Assembly (NCBI GenBank): GCA_001701105.1
Contig: DAAI01000024.1
Span: forward strand, 4,807 to 25,114
Direction: 5' to 3'
DNA from: Bacteroidales bacterium GP1
GTDB lineage: Bacteria; Bacteroidota; Bacteroidia; Bacteroidales; Muribaculaceae
DNA length: 20,308 bases
Shown here: in pieces, positions 7,192 through 15,773 of the stretch
Layout of the letters: every line of letters begins with the position of its first letter
How positions within the stretch are numbered: the stretch's first letter is position 1
The notes under the pieces: model-generated
Databases searched by the model: none
Told to the model about the DNA's origin: nothing
Seen by the model: only the letters and a program-made list of their open reading frames with translations
Made by a program: the position numbers and the translations under genes

Positions 7192-8232
7192 ATGACACCA
7201 AATGTAAATAAGCCCAGAATCCTTATTATCTACACAGGCGGTACTATCGGCATGGTAGAGACGCCCAACGGTCTTCAGCCATTCGACTTCTCGCACCTCA
7301 TGGACAATGTTCCAAAAGTCGGTCAGCTTGGCTACGACATCGAGAGCGTACAGTTCCCGCAGCCTATCGACTCATCGAACATGAATCCGACATACTGGAA
7401 TCAGATCGTGAAAGACATTGCCGACAGATATGATGACTTTGACGGATTCGTCGTGCTTCATGGTACGGATACGATGGCCTATACAGCATCAGCGTTATCA
7501 TTCATGCTGCGCAATCTCCGCAAGCCTGTAGTGATTACGGGCTCCCAACTTCCAATCGGCGATACCCGCGAGGATGGTACGGAGAACCTTATCTCCGCCC
7601 TTCAGGTGGCAGCCGCTAAGGACGAGAATGGCGACCCGATGATTCAGGAAGTTGTGATCTCTTTCCAGGATTATATCGTGAGAGGTTGCCGCTCAACAAA
7701 ATTCACTTCCACCGGCTTTCATGCCTTCAAGAGTTTCAACTATCCCAATCTCGGCACAATCGACCTGCATATAGACTATGCTAAGCCCTACCTGATGCGC
7801 CATGATACGCAGCTGCCACTCGCCCCCTTCTATTCGATGGATCCAAATATCCTCGTGCTGTGGCTCTATCCGGGCATCACGGAGGATGTAGTAAAGGCGC
7901 AGCTCGCCACTCCGGGTATCAAAGCCGTGATTCTCCGCACATTCGGAGCTGGAAATGCGCCAACGGAGCAATGGTTCCTCGATGCGCTCTCAGATGCAGT
8001 GAGCCGTGGCCTTATAATCTACAATGTCACCCAGTGCCTTAACGGAGGAGATGAACAGAAACGTTATTACACGGGCGATATGCTTGCCAAAGCGGGAGTA
8101 ATCACAGGGTATGACATCACTGTGGAAGCGGCTGTGACAAAGATGATGTATCTGCTGGGCAGCGGTCTGAATGCCGATCAAATCAAGCAATACCTCACCA
8201 CGTCATTGGTAGGTGAAATCACCGTTTCCTGA
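7192..8232 (+). CDS. ansA: Type I (cytoplasmic) L-asparaginase
   Basis: This enzyme hydrolyses L-asparagine to aspartate and ammonia. The N-terminal YTGGTIGM motif supplies the catalytic Thr18, and VVLHGTDTMAYTASAL supplies the Thr92-Asp93 pair. The IDSSNMNP segment (about residues 59-66) fits the substrate-binding serine. There is no signal peptide, and the 346-residue length matches cytoplasmic AnsA rather than the secreted type II enzyme. The ATG follows an A-rich AAAAAAGATTATT leader. It is the last gene of the glutaminase-MFS-asparaginase operon, followed by a strong intrinsic terminator. Glutaminase and asparaginase together suggest a module that strips amide nitrogen from imported amino acids. 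Confidence 0.95.
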   Translation: MTPNVNKPRILIIYTGGTIGMVETPNGLQPFDFSHLMDNVPKVGQLGYDIESVQFPQPIDSSNMNPTYWNQIVKDIADRYDDFDGFVVLHGTDTMAYTASALSFMLRNLRKPVVITGSQLPIGDTREDGTENLISALQVAAAKDENGDPMIQEVVISFQDYIVRGCRSTKFTSTGFHAFKSFNYPNLGTIDLHIDYAKPYLMRHDTQLPLAPFYSMDPNILVLWLYPGITEDVVKAQLATPGIKAVILRTFGAGNAPTEQWFLDALSDAVSRGLIIYNVTQCLNGGDEQKRYYTGDMLAKAGVITGYDITVEAAVTKMMYLLGSGLNADQIKQYLTTSLVGEITVS

Positions 8233-8273
8233 TTACGGTAAGGATTAATTTCATTACGCGATTATTAATATCA

Positions 8274-8308
8274 AATCCGGTAAGGCCATAGTCTTATCGG
8301 ATTTTTTT
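8274..8308 (+). terminator. Rho-independent terminator of the glsA-MFS-ansA operon
   Basis: An 11-base-pair stem joins AATCCGGTAAG (8274-8284) to CTTATCGGATT (8293-8303) with one G-U pair and an eight-base loop, and runs into seven T (8302-8308). It lies about 40 bases after the asparaginase stop and closes the operon before the next promoter. Confidence 0.9.
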
Positions 8309-8528
8309 CAATGGCAAATAATTCGAGTCGGGTAAGACATTGTTCCACTCGCCGCTTGCACTACCAAAAGACAGGATGCCGCTTAGCTTTGCTAACTTGG
8401 CAGGAGAAATAAAAAATAGTACGATTTCTTTCCGGAGACAAAAAGATGACTCGTTGACAACCCCAATCTTATTAACATGATAGCTGCCATATAATACAAT
8501 GTGGCAGAGGGGTGAGGGAGTAGTGGGA
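8309..8528. other. Non-coding spacer between terminator and next promoter
   Basis: No convincing gene is seen on either strand. Two small structures stand out: TTAGCTTTGCTAA at 8383-8395, a palindrome that also contains a -7-like TAGCTTTG without a matching -33 box, and CTGCCA (8484-8489) with TGGCAG (8502-8507), a six-base hairpin with no T tract. Either could bind a regulator or be chance. Confidence 0.4.
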
Positions 8529-8560
8529 TTTGCGTATGTCGCAATTTTTCAGTAATTTTG
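8529..8560 (+). promoter_or_regulatory. Bacteroidota promoter for the DUF2723 gene cluster
   Basis: TTTG at 8529-8532, exactly 20 bases, TAATTTTG at 8553-8560: a perfect consensus. It leaves a leader of about 75 bases before the ATG at 8643 and probably drives the following close-packed plus-strand genes. Confidence 0.88.
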
Positions 8561-8583
8561 CAAATTGATTATAACCGCGTCCC

Positions 8584-8642
8584 GCAAGCAGGCTTATTGA
8601 CTTGGCGGCGACGCTTGCATCATATTCATTAACAAGCAAGCG
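8584..8642 (+). promoter_or_regulatory. Leader with mutually exclusive hairpins before the DUF2723 gene
   Basis: GCAAGC at 8584-8589 can pair with GCTTGC at 8613-8618, while CGCTTGC at 8612-8618 can instead pair with GCAAGCG at 8636-8642, which touches the start codon. The middle segment cannot do both, so the leader could switch between a start-occluding and an open fold. The stems are only six and seven pairs, so this is tentative. Confidence 0.35.
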
Positions 8643-11600
8643 ATGATTACACGCAAGTATAACCTTGTCAATAACATCATGGGATGGGCAATATTCGTAA
8701 TCGCCCTCCTCACTTATTGGCTCACTCTCGAACCCACTGCCTCTTATTGGGATTGCGGGGAGTTCATAATCCAAGCTGACAAACTGGAAGTGGGTCACCC
8801 GCCGGGCAACCCGATATTCATGCTTACAGCGCGATTCTTTGCAAATTTCGCGCCCGATCAGATGTCGGTATCGCTGATGGTCAATGCCATGTCGGGACTC
8901 CTAAGCGCATTGACGATTCTCCTTCTTTTCTGGACTATAACGCATCTGGTACGTCGCCTCGTGGTGCGTGACAACCGTCCTACCGAACTCTCCCTCGCTA
9001 AATATATAGTTATAATGGCTTCGGGAGCTGTCGGTGCTCTGGCTTACTGCTGGAGCGATACTTTCTGGTTCTCCGCAGTCGAAGGCGAGGTTTATGCCTT
9101 CTCCTCGTTTTGCACGGCTTTAGTATTCTGGCTAATACTGAAATGGGAGAACCGAGCCGATGAGCCTCATTCCGACCGCTATCTCATCCTCATCGCCTAC
9201 ATCATAGGCGTAAGCATCGCCGTGCATCTGCTTAACCTTCTCTGCATCCCGGCAATCGTGCTTGTCTATGTATTCCGCAAATGGAACGATATGTCGGCGG
9301 TAAAGGCCTTGATAGCCTTGTTCGTATCGTTCCTGATAATTGCTTTGGTGCTTTATGGACTTGTGCCGGGCTTCATAAAGATGGCTCAGCAGTTCGAGTT
9401 GCTGTTTGTAAACGGCTTCCATCTGCCCTTCAATAGCGGAGCGCTGGCCTATGCCGTAGTCACCCTCGCCCTCTTTGCATGGGCGTTGTATGAGCTGCGG
9501 GAGCAAAAGAGCGCGCTGCGTATAAAAATATCCTTCTTCCTTGCGGTGCTGATTAGCGGGATGCTGTTTGTGGGGAGCGGCTGGACTCTTGGCTGGATTC
9601 TCATGGCCGGCCTTGCGGCGTGGCTCCTGCTTCCATACTTCCGCCCCTTGAATGTGCGGATACTCAATGTGATAATGTGGAGCATAGCAGTGATATTCGT
9701 GGGATACTCGAGCTATGCTCTGATACTTGTCCGCTCGGCCGCCGACACCCCCATGAATCAGAACTCTCCCGATAATGTATTCGACCTCGCCTCTTATCTC
9801 AATCGTGAGCAATATGGCGAGAATCCACTCATCTACGGAGAGACATTTAATTCGGGCGTGATGCGCGAAGTAACGGGAAGCCGCATCGACACGATAACCT
9901 ATTCTAAGGAAGGACAGCCCGTAACGATGCCGGTATATGATTACAGGCAGATCGTCGAAAAGGGCAAACCCATCTATGCCAAGGGAGTGCAGGATGCAAC
10001 CCCCACTTCTGAAAATGGATTCCTCAATACCGGAGAGATTGCCCGGAACGCAGCTCTTGCCCAGCGTGGAGGCGATTATTATGTAAAGCGCGACTATAAA
10101 GGGGAATATAAGATGAACCCTGAGCTGAATATGCTCTTCCCGCGGATTTATAGCCGTCAGCACAAGGGTTATTACGGCACCTGGGTGCGTCTGGACACCG
10201 TTCCGGCCAACCTTAAGGAAATCCATGCCATCGACAGGGCTACGGGCGAAAAAGTGTATGAAATGAATTATCAGGGAGAGCCTTATCTCGTACCCGGCAC
10301 GGGGCAAGTGGCTTATCCTCCGAAGATAGGGTATAGGCCTACCTACGGTCAGAACTTTGAATATTTCCTGAATTATCAGCTCAATCATATGTATTGGCGA
10401 TACTTCATGTGGAATTTCGCAGGACGCCAGAACGATGTGCTCAACCAGAACGGCGAGCTTGACGCCGGCAATTGGATCACAGGTATCCCATTCCTCGACA
10501 ATGCCCGCTTAGGAGATCAGAGCCTTCTTCCCGACGACCTCGGCAAGAATAACAAGGGTAATAATAAATATTATCTGCTTCCTCTGATATTAGGATTGAT
10601 TGGCTTGGTATGGCAGGCATTTGCCGGGCGCCGTGGTATCGAACAGTTCTGGATAGTATTCTTCCTATTCTTTATGACCGGCATAGCCATCGTGCTTTAC
10701 CTTAATCAACCTCCGATGCAGCCTCGTGAACGGGATTATGCATTCGCGGGTTCGTTCTATGCCTTCGCCATCTGGATCGGAATGGGCGTGGCCGGACTCT
10801 GGTATGTATTGCGCAAGCTGATTTCGCCCATGCCAAAAGTCAAGGCCGATAGCGTGGAAAATGATGAGGCCGAGTCATCGCAGGCCACTCGGAAACGCAA
10901 CTCCGGAAATGTTTATGCCGCCGGAATCGCCGCTATCATCGGACTGATAGTGCCGGTGCAGATGGTTTCGCAGACATGGGACGACCACGACCGCAGTGGC
11001 CGTTACGCGGCTCGTGATTTCGGACGCAACTATCTCGAGAGCCTCGAGCCTAACGCAATAGTATTCTGCAACGGCGATAACGATACATTCCCGTTATGGT
11101 ATGCCCAGGAGGTTGAGGGTGTGCGTCCGGATGTTAAGATTATCAACCTCAGTTACCTGGCATCCGATTGGTATGCCAATCAGATGCGCAAGCAGAGTTA
11201 TACAGCTCCTCCGGTGCACTTTACGGCCACCCCGGCTGATATAGCGTATGGCAAACTGGATGTGACCCTTCCGGGGCGTGACGCAGCTCCGGCTGATTTG
11301 CTTGAAAGCCTGAAACTGCTGTACAGCAACAGCAGTCGAGATACGCTATACAATTATCCGATGCTAAGGAGTTCGGTTGTCACAATCCCCGTTGACAAGA
11401 AGGCCGTGATAGCCCGTGGACTTGTGGCTCCGCAGGATTCGGACAGAATCGTGAATGAAATAGTAATCGACCTCGGCTCTGCTGAGGCCATACGAGGCAA
11501 AGGCTTCATAAGCATAGGCGAATTGCTGATGCTCGACATCATAGCCACGAATGCCGCAGAAGGATGGCCGAGACCCATTTATTGGTGCTCCACGGTGGGA

Positions 11601-12584
11601 GAGGAGTACCACCTCGGCCTCACCGATTATCTTGCCTCCACAGGTATGACCCATCAGTTATTGCCCACTATCCAGCCCGGACTCCCGGCGCGTACCGACA
11701 GGGCTTATGACGTGGTGACCAAGAAATTCCTCTGGGGAGGCGCCGATGCCGAAAAATCACCTTATTTCGATGAGACGGCTCGAAGGATGCTTATTTCCAT
11801 GCGATCGAATATGATGGATGTCGGCACCGCGCTTATTGAGGAAGGAAAGGCTCTGGAGAGCCGGGGCGATATGAAGGGAGCCACGGAGAAATATAAAAAA
11901 GCATTGGAAGTGGCCGATCTTATTTATACCAAATTGCCGGAACGGGTATGGCCCTTCAATGTTTCCGTATCCATGACTATGCCGGAGATTTATTGCACCC
12001 TCGGGCAGAAACTGAATGACAAGGCCCTTACCGATCGCGGCTTGTCAATATTGAAGAATGCCATGGAGCGGTATGGCCAATATCTGCGTTATTCATCATC
12101 GGTGATGCAGTCATTCCGGAATCCCACCCTTACGCCCGAATCGCGTCTGATGCCGTATCAGTATTATCGGTTCATAGAGCTTTATGAGACATACGACGGG
12201 GATCCCAAATGGCTTGATACGTTCCTGCCCTCCACCGGATTCGACAAAGGGCAATTAAAGAATCTCTATGAGAAAGTGTATGGATATAGCCTCGATGATT
12301 CCGGGGGAGAAGGAGATGCCGGGTATGCTGCTTATGTGCAAGAGCTATCGGATGTGGCGGCCATAATCAATACTCTGGCCACACTGACCCCCGACGCTTA
12401 TGCGAAGCGGTCGGTAGACGACCGCGCCCTTGACTCGATTTTCTATGGTGCCATAAATCAGTACATATCGGCTGGAATTCCCGAAGACTTGATTTATGCC
12501 GACCCGGAAATCAGCAAGGTTGATATGGAGAGAAGCAAGAGAATCTATCAGGAATATGAGTCGCGCCATAAGAATGCCGACTGA
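8643..12584 (+). CDS. DUF2723 membrane protein, TMEM260-like glycosyltransferase candidate
   Basis: This very large protein (1313 residues) begins with a dense membrane domain of about nine to ten segments up to about residue 370. Between TM1 and TM2 it carries SYWDCGEF (Asp37, Glu40) and GHPPGNP (residues 51-57), the DUF2723 signature shared with eukaryotic TMEM260, a protein O-mannosyltransferase; the acidic pair is the likely catalytic site. A soluble loop spans about 370-640, then three more membrane segments (about 641-725), including the conserved RERDYAFAGSFYAFAIW, and one near 757-773. The remaining ~540 residues should be periplasmic and include a TPR-like helical pair near 1058-1095. 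Bacteroidota glycosylate many exported proteins on Ser/Thr, so sugar transfer from a lipid-linked donor is plausible; neither donor nor acceptor can be read. The deacetylase and epimerase downstream support glycan work. Confidence 0.88.
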   Translation: MITRKYNLVNNIMGWAIFVIALLTYWLTLEPTASYWDCGEFIIQADKLEVGHPPGNPIFMLTARFFANFAPDQMSVSLMVNAMSGLLSALTILLLFWTITHLVRRLVVRDNRPTELSLAKYIVIMASGAVGALAYCWSDTFWFSAVEGEVYAFSSFCTALVFWLILKWENRADEPHSDRYLILIAYIIGVSIAVHLLNLLCIPAIVLVYVFRKWNDMSAVKALIALFVSFLIIALVLYGLVPGFIKMAQQFELLFVNGFHLPFNSGALAYAVVTLALFAWALYELREQKSALRIKISFFLAVLISGMLFVGSGWTLGWILMAGLAAWLLLPYFRPLNVRILNVIMWSIAVIFVGYSSYALILVRSAADTPMNQNSPDNVFDLASYLNREQYGENPLIYGETFNSGVMREVTGSRIDTITYSKEGQPVTMPVYDYRQIVEKGKPIYAKGVQDATPTSENGFLNTGEIARNAALAQRGGDYYVKRDYKGEYKMNPELNMLFPRIYSRQHKGYYGTWVRLDTVPANLKEIHAIDRATGEKVYEMNYQGEPYLVPGTGQVAYPPKIGYRPTYGQNFEYFLNYQLNHMYWRYFMWNFAGRQNDVLNQNGELDAGNWITGIPFLDNARLGDQSLLPDDLGKNNKGNNKYYLLPLILGLIGLVWQAFAGRRGIEQFWIVFFLFFMTGIAIVLYLNQPPMQPRERDYAFAGSFYAFAIWIGMGVAGLWYVLRKLISPMPKVKADSVENDEAESSQATRKRNSGNVYAAGIAAIIGLIVPVQMVSQTWDDHDRSGRYAARDFGRNYLESLEPNAIVFCNGDNDTFPLWYAQEVEGVRPDVKIINLSYLASDWYANQMRKQSYTAPPVHFTATPADIAYGKLDVTLPGRDAAPADLLESLKLLYSNSSRDTLYNYPMLRSSVVTIPVDKKAVIARGLVAPQDSDRIVNEIVIDLGSAEAIRGKGFISIGELLMLDIIATNAAEGWPRPIYWCSTVGEEYHLGLTDYLASTGMTHQLLPTIQPGLPARTDRAYDVVTKKFLWGGADAEKSPYFDETARRMLISMRSNMMDVGTALIEEGKALESRGDMKGATEKYKKALEVADLIYTKLPERVWPFNVSVSMTMPEIYCTLGQKLNDKALTDRGLSILKNAMERYGQYLRYSSSVMQSFRNPTLTPESRLMPYQYYRFIELYETYDGDPKWLDTFLPSTGFDKGQLKNLYEKVYGYSLDDSGGEGDAGYAAYVQELSDVAAIINTLATLTPDAYAKRSVDDRALDSIFYGAINQYISAGIPEDLIYADPEISKVDMERSKRIYQEYESRHKNAD

Positions 12585-12597
12585 CGATGGATAAAAG

Positions 12598-13257
12598 ATG
12601 TTGATAGAACGTCCGCCGGGCATATTTCGTGCCACAGTTCCCGGAGCCCTTTTCCGCGAGGAAGAACCGGGCAGCAAGAAAATATATCTCACCTTCGACG
12701 ACGGCCCAATCCCGGAGGTGACACCCTGGGTTTTGGATCTGCTTGATCGTTATCATGTGAAAGCCACATTCTTCATGGTCGGCGACAACGTGAGGAAATA
12801 TCCCGACTTATATGAAGAAGTGATAAGTCGGGGTCACCATGTGGGGAATCATACGATGCACCATATCAAGGGTATCGGATGCCGTACTCTTAATTATCTG
12901 CGGGATGTAGAGGAAGCGGGGGTTTATATTTCGAGTCGCCTTTTCCGACCGCCACACGGCTGGCTCAGGCCGATGCAGACGTTCCGTCTCAATAAGAAGT
13001 ATAGGATCGTGATGTTCGATGTGGTGACTCGTGATTACAGCAAGCGGCTCACACCCCGGCAAGTTGTTAACAACGTGCAACAATATACCCGGCCCGGATC
13101 GGTGATTGTATTTCACGACTCGTTAAAAAGCTGGCCGAGGCTGGAGACAGCGTTGCCGGAGAGTCTCGAATGGCTGATTTCTGAAGGATATGAATTCGGA
13201 TTGATATGGGAGAAGAAAAAAGAAGAGTTCTCATTGTCGGAGCCGGCGGCTTTGTAG
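12598..13257 (+). CDS. Polysaccharide deacetylase family protein (NodB homology domain)
   Basis: This 219-residue protein is almost entirely a NodB domain, which removes N- or O-acetyl groups from sugars using a bound metal. The motifs appear in order: LTFDDGP (Asp34 base, Asp35 metal ligand), NHTMHH (metal ligands His85 and His89), FRPPHGW (residues 116-122, with His where Tyr is common), and VFHDS (His173). The set is complete, so activity is expected. No signal peptide or membrane anchor is present, which suggests cytoplasmic action on a precursor or an unrecognised export route. It starts 13 bases after the DUF2723 gene, and its 3' end overlaps the epimerase gene by 52 bases. The lysine-rich, non-conserved tail lies within that overlap. 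Substrate unknown. Confidence 0.92.
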   Translation: MLIERPPGIFRATVPGALFREEEPGSKKIYLTFDDGPIPEVTPWVLDLLDRYHVKATFFMVGDNVRKYPDLYEEVISRGHHVGNHTMHHIKGIGCRTLNYLRDVEEAGVYISSRLFRPPHGWLRPMQTFRLNKKYRIVMFDVVTRDYSKRLTPRQVVNNVQQYTRPGSVIVFHDSLKSWPRLETALPESLEWLISEGYEFGLIWEKKKEEFSLSEPAAL

Positions 13258-14219
13258 GCGGCTTCCTTGTGGAAGAAGGATTAAAGCGTGGATATGAGGT
13301 ATGGGCCGGCGTGCGTGAAAGCACATCGCGGAAATGGCTTGCGGATGATAGGATTCGCTTCGTGATTTTCGATTTCGATAACCCGGAGACGCTTGCCAAG
13401 GCCATGGAGGAAGCATTGCCGGGCGGCAGATGGGATTACATAGTGTATAATCTCGGCGCGACAAAGGTGACAAGTTATGCCGATTTCTCGCGAATCAATT
13501 ATGATTATCTGCGTTATTTTACAGGCGCGCTGCATGCCTGCGGAAAAACCCCCGACAAACTTCTCTACATGAGCAGCCTTTCGGCAATGGGCGCAGGGGA
13601 TGAAAAAGGATATGCCCCTTTCACCGAAGATATGATTCCCAGGCCCAACACTCGCTATGGGGCATCGAAACTAAAAGCAGAGATGTGGCTGCTCACAGCC
13701 GGAATCCCATATATTATTTTCCGGCCAACGGGAATTTACGGACCGCGCGACCATGATTATTTCCTGATGTTCGAATCCATCAAAAAAGGATTCGATTTCT
13801 CCGTGGGGTTCAGAAAGCAGTTGCTCACTTTCATTTATGTGGAGGACCTTTGCCTGGCCGTCTATTCCGCCCTTGAGAACGCGCCGACAGGCGAGGTATA
13901 TAATATTTCCGAGCCAAGATCATATACGCAGAAGGAATTTCGCAAAATTTCCATGAAAGAGATGGGAAAGAAATTCGTGATGCCGATGCGGATGCCGTTG
14001 TGGGCGGTGAAAATGGTATCTTATGTCGCTGAAAAATGGGGTGTAGCCCGCATGAAACCCTCCACTCTCAATAGCGATAAATTCCGCATAATGAAGCAAC
14101 GCAACTGGCAGACAGATACGTCGAAAGCGGAGCATGACTTTGGATTCAAGGCCCCCACTCCCCTTCAGGAGGGAGTGAGAAAGGCCATCGCATGGTATCG
14201 TAAAGAGGGATGGTTATGA
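13206..14219 (+). CDS. NAD(P)-dependent epimerase/dehydratase (extended SDR)
   Basis: This 337-residue Rossmann enzyme has the dinucleotide-binding GxxGxxG at residues 12-18 (VGAGGFVGG) and an active-site YxxxK at Tyr151-Lys155 (RYGASKLKAE), with an upstream MSSLSAMG supplying the serine. FRPTGIYGPRD matches the extended-SDR segment of sugar epimerases and dehydratases. The C-terminal half (LLTFIYVEDLCLAVYSALEN) holds the usual substrate-domain motif. The ATG at 13206 must be right or nearly so: the nucleotide-binding loop itself is encoded inside the 52-base overlap with the deacetylase gene, so no later start would leave a working enzyme. It is likely to act on a nucleotide sugar or similar metabolite; the precise reaction is not readable. 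Confidence 0.92.
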   Translation: MGEEKRRVLIVGAGGFVGGFLVEEGLKRGYEVWAGVRESTSRKWLADDRIRFVIFDFDNPETLAKAMEEALPGGRWDYIVYNLGATKVTSYADFSRINYDYLRYFTGALHACGKTPDKLLYMSSLSAMGAGDEKGYAPFTEDMIPRPNTRYGASKLKAEMWLLTAGIPYIIFRPTGIYGPRDHDYFLMFESIKKGFDFSVGFRKQLLTFIYVEDLCLAVYSALENAPTGEVYNISEPRSYTQKEFRKISMKEMGKKFVMPMRMPLWAVKMVSYVAEKWGVARMKPSTLNSDKFRIMKQRNWQTDTSKAEHDFGFKAPTPLQEGVRKAIAWYRKEGWL

Positions 14220-15007
14220 CGGATAAGGGGCCGATAGTGATCCCTTATCTCGACAGCATAGCAGGGAGAGGGGAGCAGCTGAAAGGACTTGTACTCGACA
14301 ATCCTCTCGTTGTCGAGCCGGCGCCCGCACATCCCGACGATGATATGTCGTGGATCTATCTGCTGCTCATGGCTCTTTTCTGCGTGGTGGCGATACGCTT
14401 CCATAAAAGTCCGCATTTCATCAAGACAATAGCCGGCGACCTTACCGACACGCGTGAACGCGGAAATGTGTTCGACGATACGGTACGGGAGACTACGTTA
14501 CTCGTGCTTTTGCTCATCATGTGGAGCTTATGCGCGGGGGTGATGTTATGGTCGTTGATAAGGCTGAGATCCGGCATCCGCGCGGAATATAGCTTCGGGG
14601 TTCCCGACAGCGGTGCTCTCGGGACAGCGATATGCATGGCCGTCTTCGTAGTGTATTCCGGCGCCATGATGCTTGCCTACTGGGTGGTAGGAAGAGTGTT
14701 TTCGGATGGGCCGCGGACGCAGTCGTGGATAAAGGGGGCCGGGGCCACGGCTGCCTTGCAGACATTCGCGTTTTATCCCATAGCCTTGCTCCTCCTTTGC
14801 CAGCCGCAATGGACTCCGGAATTGCTCTGTGCAGGGGCCGCAGTGTTCATAATGGGCAAATTAGTGTTCATTTTTAAAGGATTTCGCATTTTTTTTACCA
14901 GATTTTCATCTTGGTTGGTTTTTTTGTACTACCTTTGCAGTCTGGAAATAGTGCCCTTAATTCTCACATATGTAGCGTCGCTGTATCTATGCAGCATAAT
15001 GTTATGA
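14216..15007 (+). CDS. DUF4271 membrane protein
   Basis: The protein (about 263 residues) has a polar N-terminus of about 45 residues rich in Pro and Asp, then roughly six hydrophobic segments, ending LTYVASLYLCSIML. I recognise the DUF4271 pattern common in Bacteroidota, usually found next to hemD; no molecular function is established to my knowledge. The start at 14216 forms a classic four-base ATGA overlap with the epimerase stop; an ATG two codons earlier (14210) is the alternative. The last part of the gene is unusually T-rich (14889-14925), with a -7-like box inside it, suggesting that the hemD promoter is embedded in this coding sequence. Confidence 0.8.
   Translation: MTDKGPIVIPYLDSIAGRGEQLKGLVLDNPLVVEPAPAHPDDDMSWIYLLLMALFCVVAIRFHKSPHFIKTIAGDLTDTRERGNVFDDTVRETTLLVLLLIMWSLCAGVMLWSLIRLRSGIRAEYSFGVPDSGALGTAICMAVFVVYSGAMMLAYWVVGRVFSDGPRTQSWIKGAGATAALQTFAFYPIALLLLCQPQWTPELLCAGAAVFIMGKLVFIFKGFRIFFTRFSSWLVFLYYLCSLEIVPLILTYVASLYLCSIML
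14930..14937 (+). promoter_or_regulatory. Possible internal promoter for hemD
   Basis: TACCTTTG followed by C fits the Bacteroidota -7 box and sits in a T-rich stretch at the end of the DUF4271 gene, about 85 bases before hemD. The -33 element is poor: the nearest TTG (14911-14913) is only 16 bases away. Read-through from upstream may be sufficient. Confidence 0.35.
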
Positions 15008-15020
15008 AAAACATTGAAAA

Positions 15021-15773
15021 ATGAAGATAAAGAAGATACTGATATCGCAGCCGCAGCCTTCCGGCGACAAGTCGCCTTATTTTGACATTGCAAAGAAATA
15101 TGGGGTGGAAGTGGTGTTCCGTCCCTTTATCAAGACTGAAGGGCTATCAGCTAAAGAGTTCCGTCATTCAAAAATCAACCTTGCCGATCACACAGGGGTG
15201 ATCTTTACATCGCGTGCAGCCATCGACAACTATTTCCGGCTGTGCGAAGAATCAAGGGTCAAAGTGCCCGATACAATGCGCTATTTCTGCACCACAGAAG
15301 CCATCGCGCTTTACCTGCAGAAATATATCGTCTACCGTAAGCGCAAGATTTCCTTCGGGACAACGGGAAAGCTCAATGATCCGCAACTTCTCGCCGCCCT
15401 CGACAAGAACAAAAAAGAAAAATTCCTCTTCCCGGTGGCCGATGTGCATAACGAGGACACTTCAATCCTCGAGCAACATAACCTCGATGTGACTAAAGCC
15501 GTGATTTTCCGTACAGTCAGCAATGACTTCGAAGAAGGTGAGGATACGGACTTCGATATGTTCCTTTTCTTCAGCCCGAGCGGAATCGTGTCGCTGAAAA
15601 AGAATTTTCCCGATTTCAATCAGGAGAAAGATGGGATTTATATCGGTGGCTTCGGGCCCAAGACAGTCGCGGCCATTGAGGAAGCCGGGCTTCATGCCGA
15701 CATAGTGGCTCCCACTGCCGAGTTCCGCTCCATGCCTGATGCCGTAGCGGCATTTCTTGAAAAGATGAAATAA
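15021..15773 (+). CDS. hemD: Uroporphyrinogen-III synthase (HemD-like)
   Basis: The product should cyclise hydroxymethylbilane to uroporphyrinogen III, the branch point to heme, siroheme and cobalamin. This family diverges strongly, so the call rests on overall architecture: about 250 residues in two alternating alpha/beta lobes, with ILISQPQPSG at the N-terminus, GVIFTSRAAIDNYF (about residues 58-71), MFLFFSPSGIVSLKKNF (about 180-196), and GIYIGGFGPKTVAAIEEAGL near the C-terminus. The last motif resembles the family's GxxTaxal helix. It lies 13 bases after a DUF4271 gene, the usual Bacteroidota neighbour, which supports the call. No other heme genes are in the window. The ATG at 15021 starts directly at the first strand. 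Confidence 0.85.
   Translation: MKIKKILISQPQPSGDKSPYFDIAKKYGVEVVFRPFIKTEGLSAKEFRHSKINLADHTGVIFTSRAAIDNYFRLCEESRVKVPDTMRYFCTTEAIALYLQKYIVYRKRKISFGTTGKLNDPQLLAALDKNKKEKFLFPVADVHNEDTSILEQHNLDVTKAVIFRTVSNDFEEGEDTDFDMFLFFSPSGIVSLKKNFPDFNQEKDGIYIGGFGPKTVAAIEEAGLHADIVAPTAEFRSMPDAVAAFLEKMK

Noticed and set aside
8472..8798. Possible small minus-strand gene before the DUF2723 gene
   Set aside because: It overlaps a perfect plus-strand promoter and the start of the real gene, and its product shows no domain or signal peptide.
9132..10388. 418-codon open frame on the minus strand inside the DUF2723 gene
   Set aside because: It is antisense to a clearly conserved membrane protein, its product is rich in His, Arg and Ile without any domain, and it has no promoter. 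It is a by-product of codon usage on the other strand.
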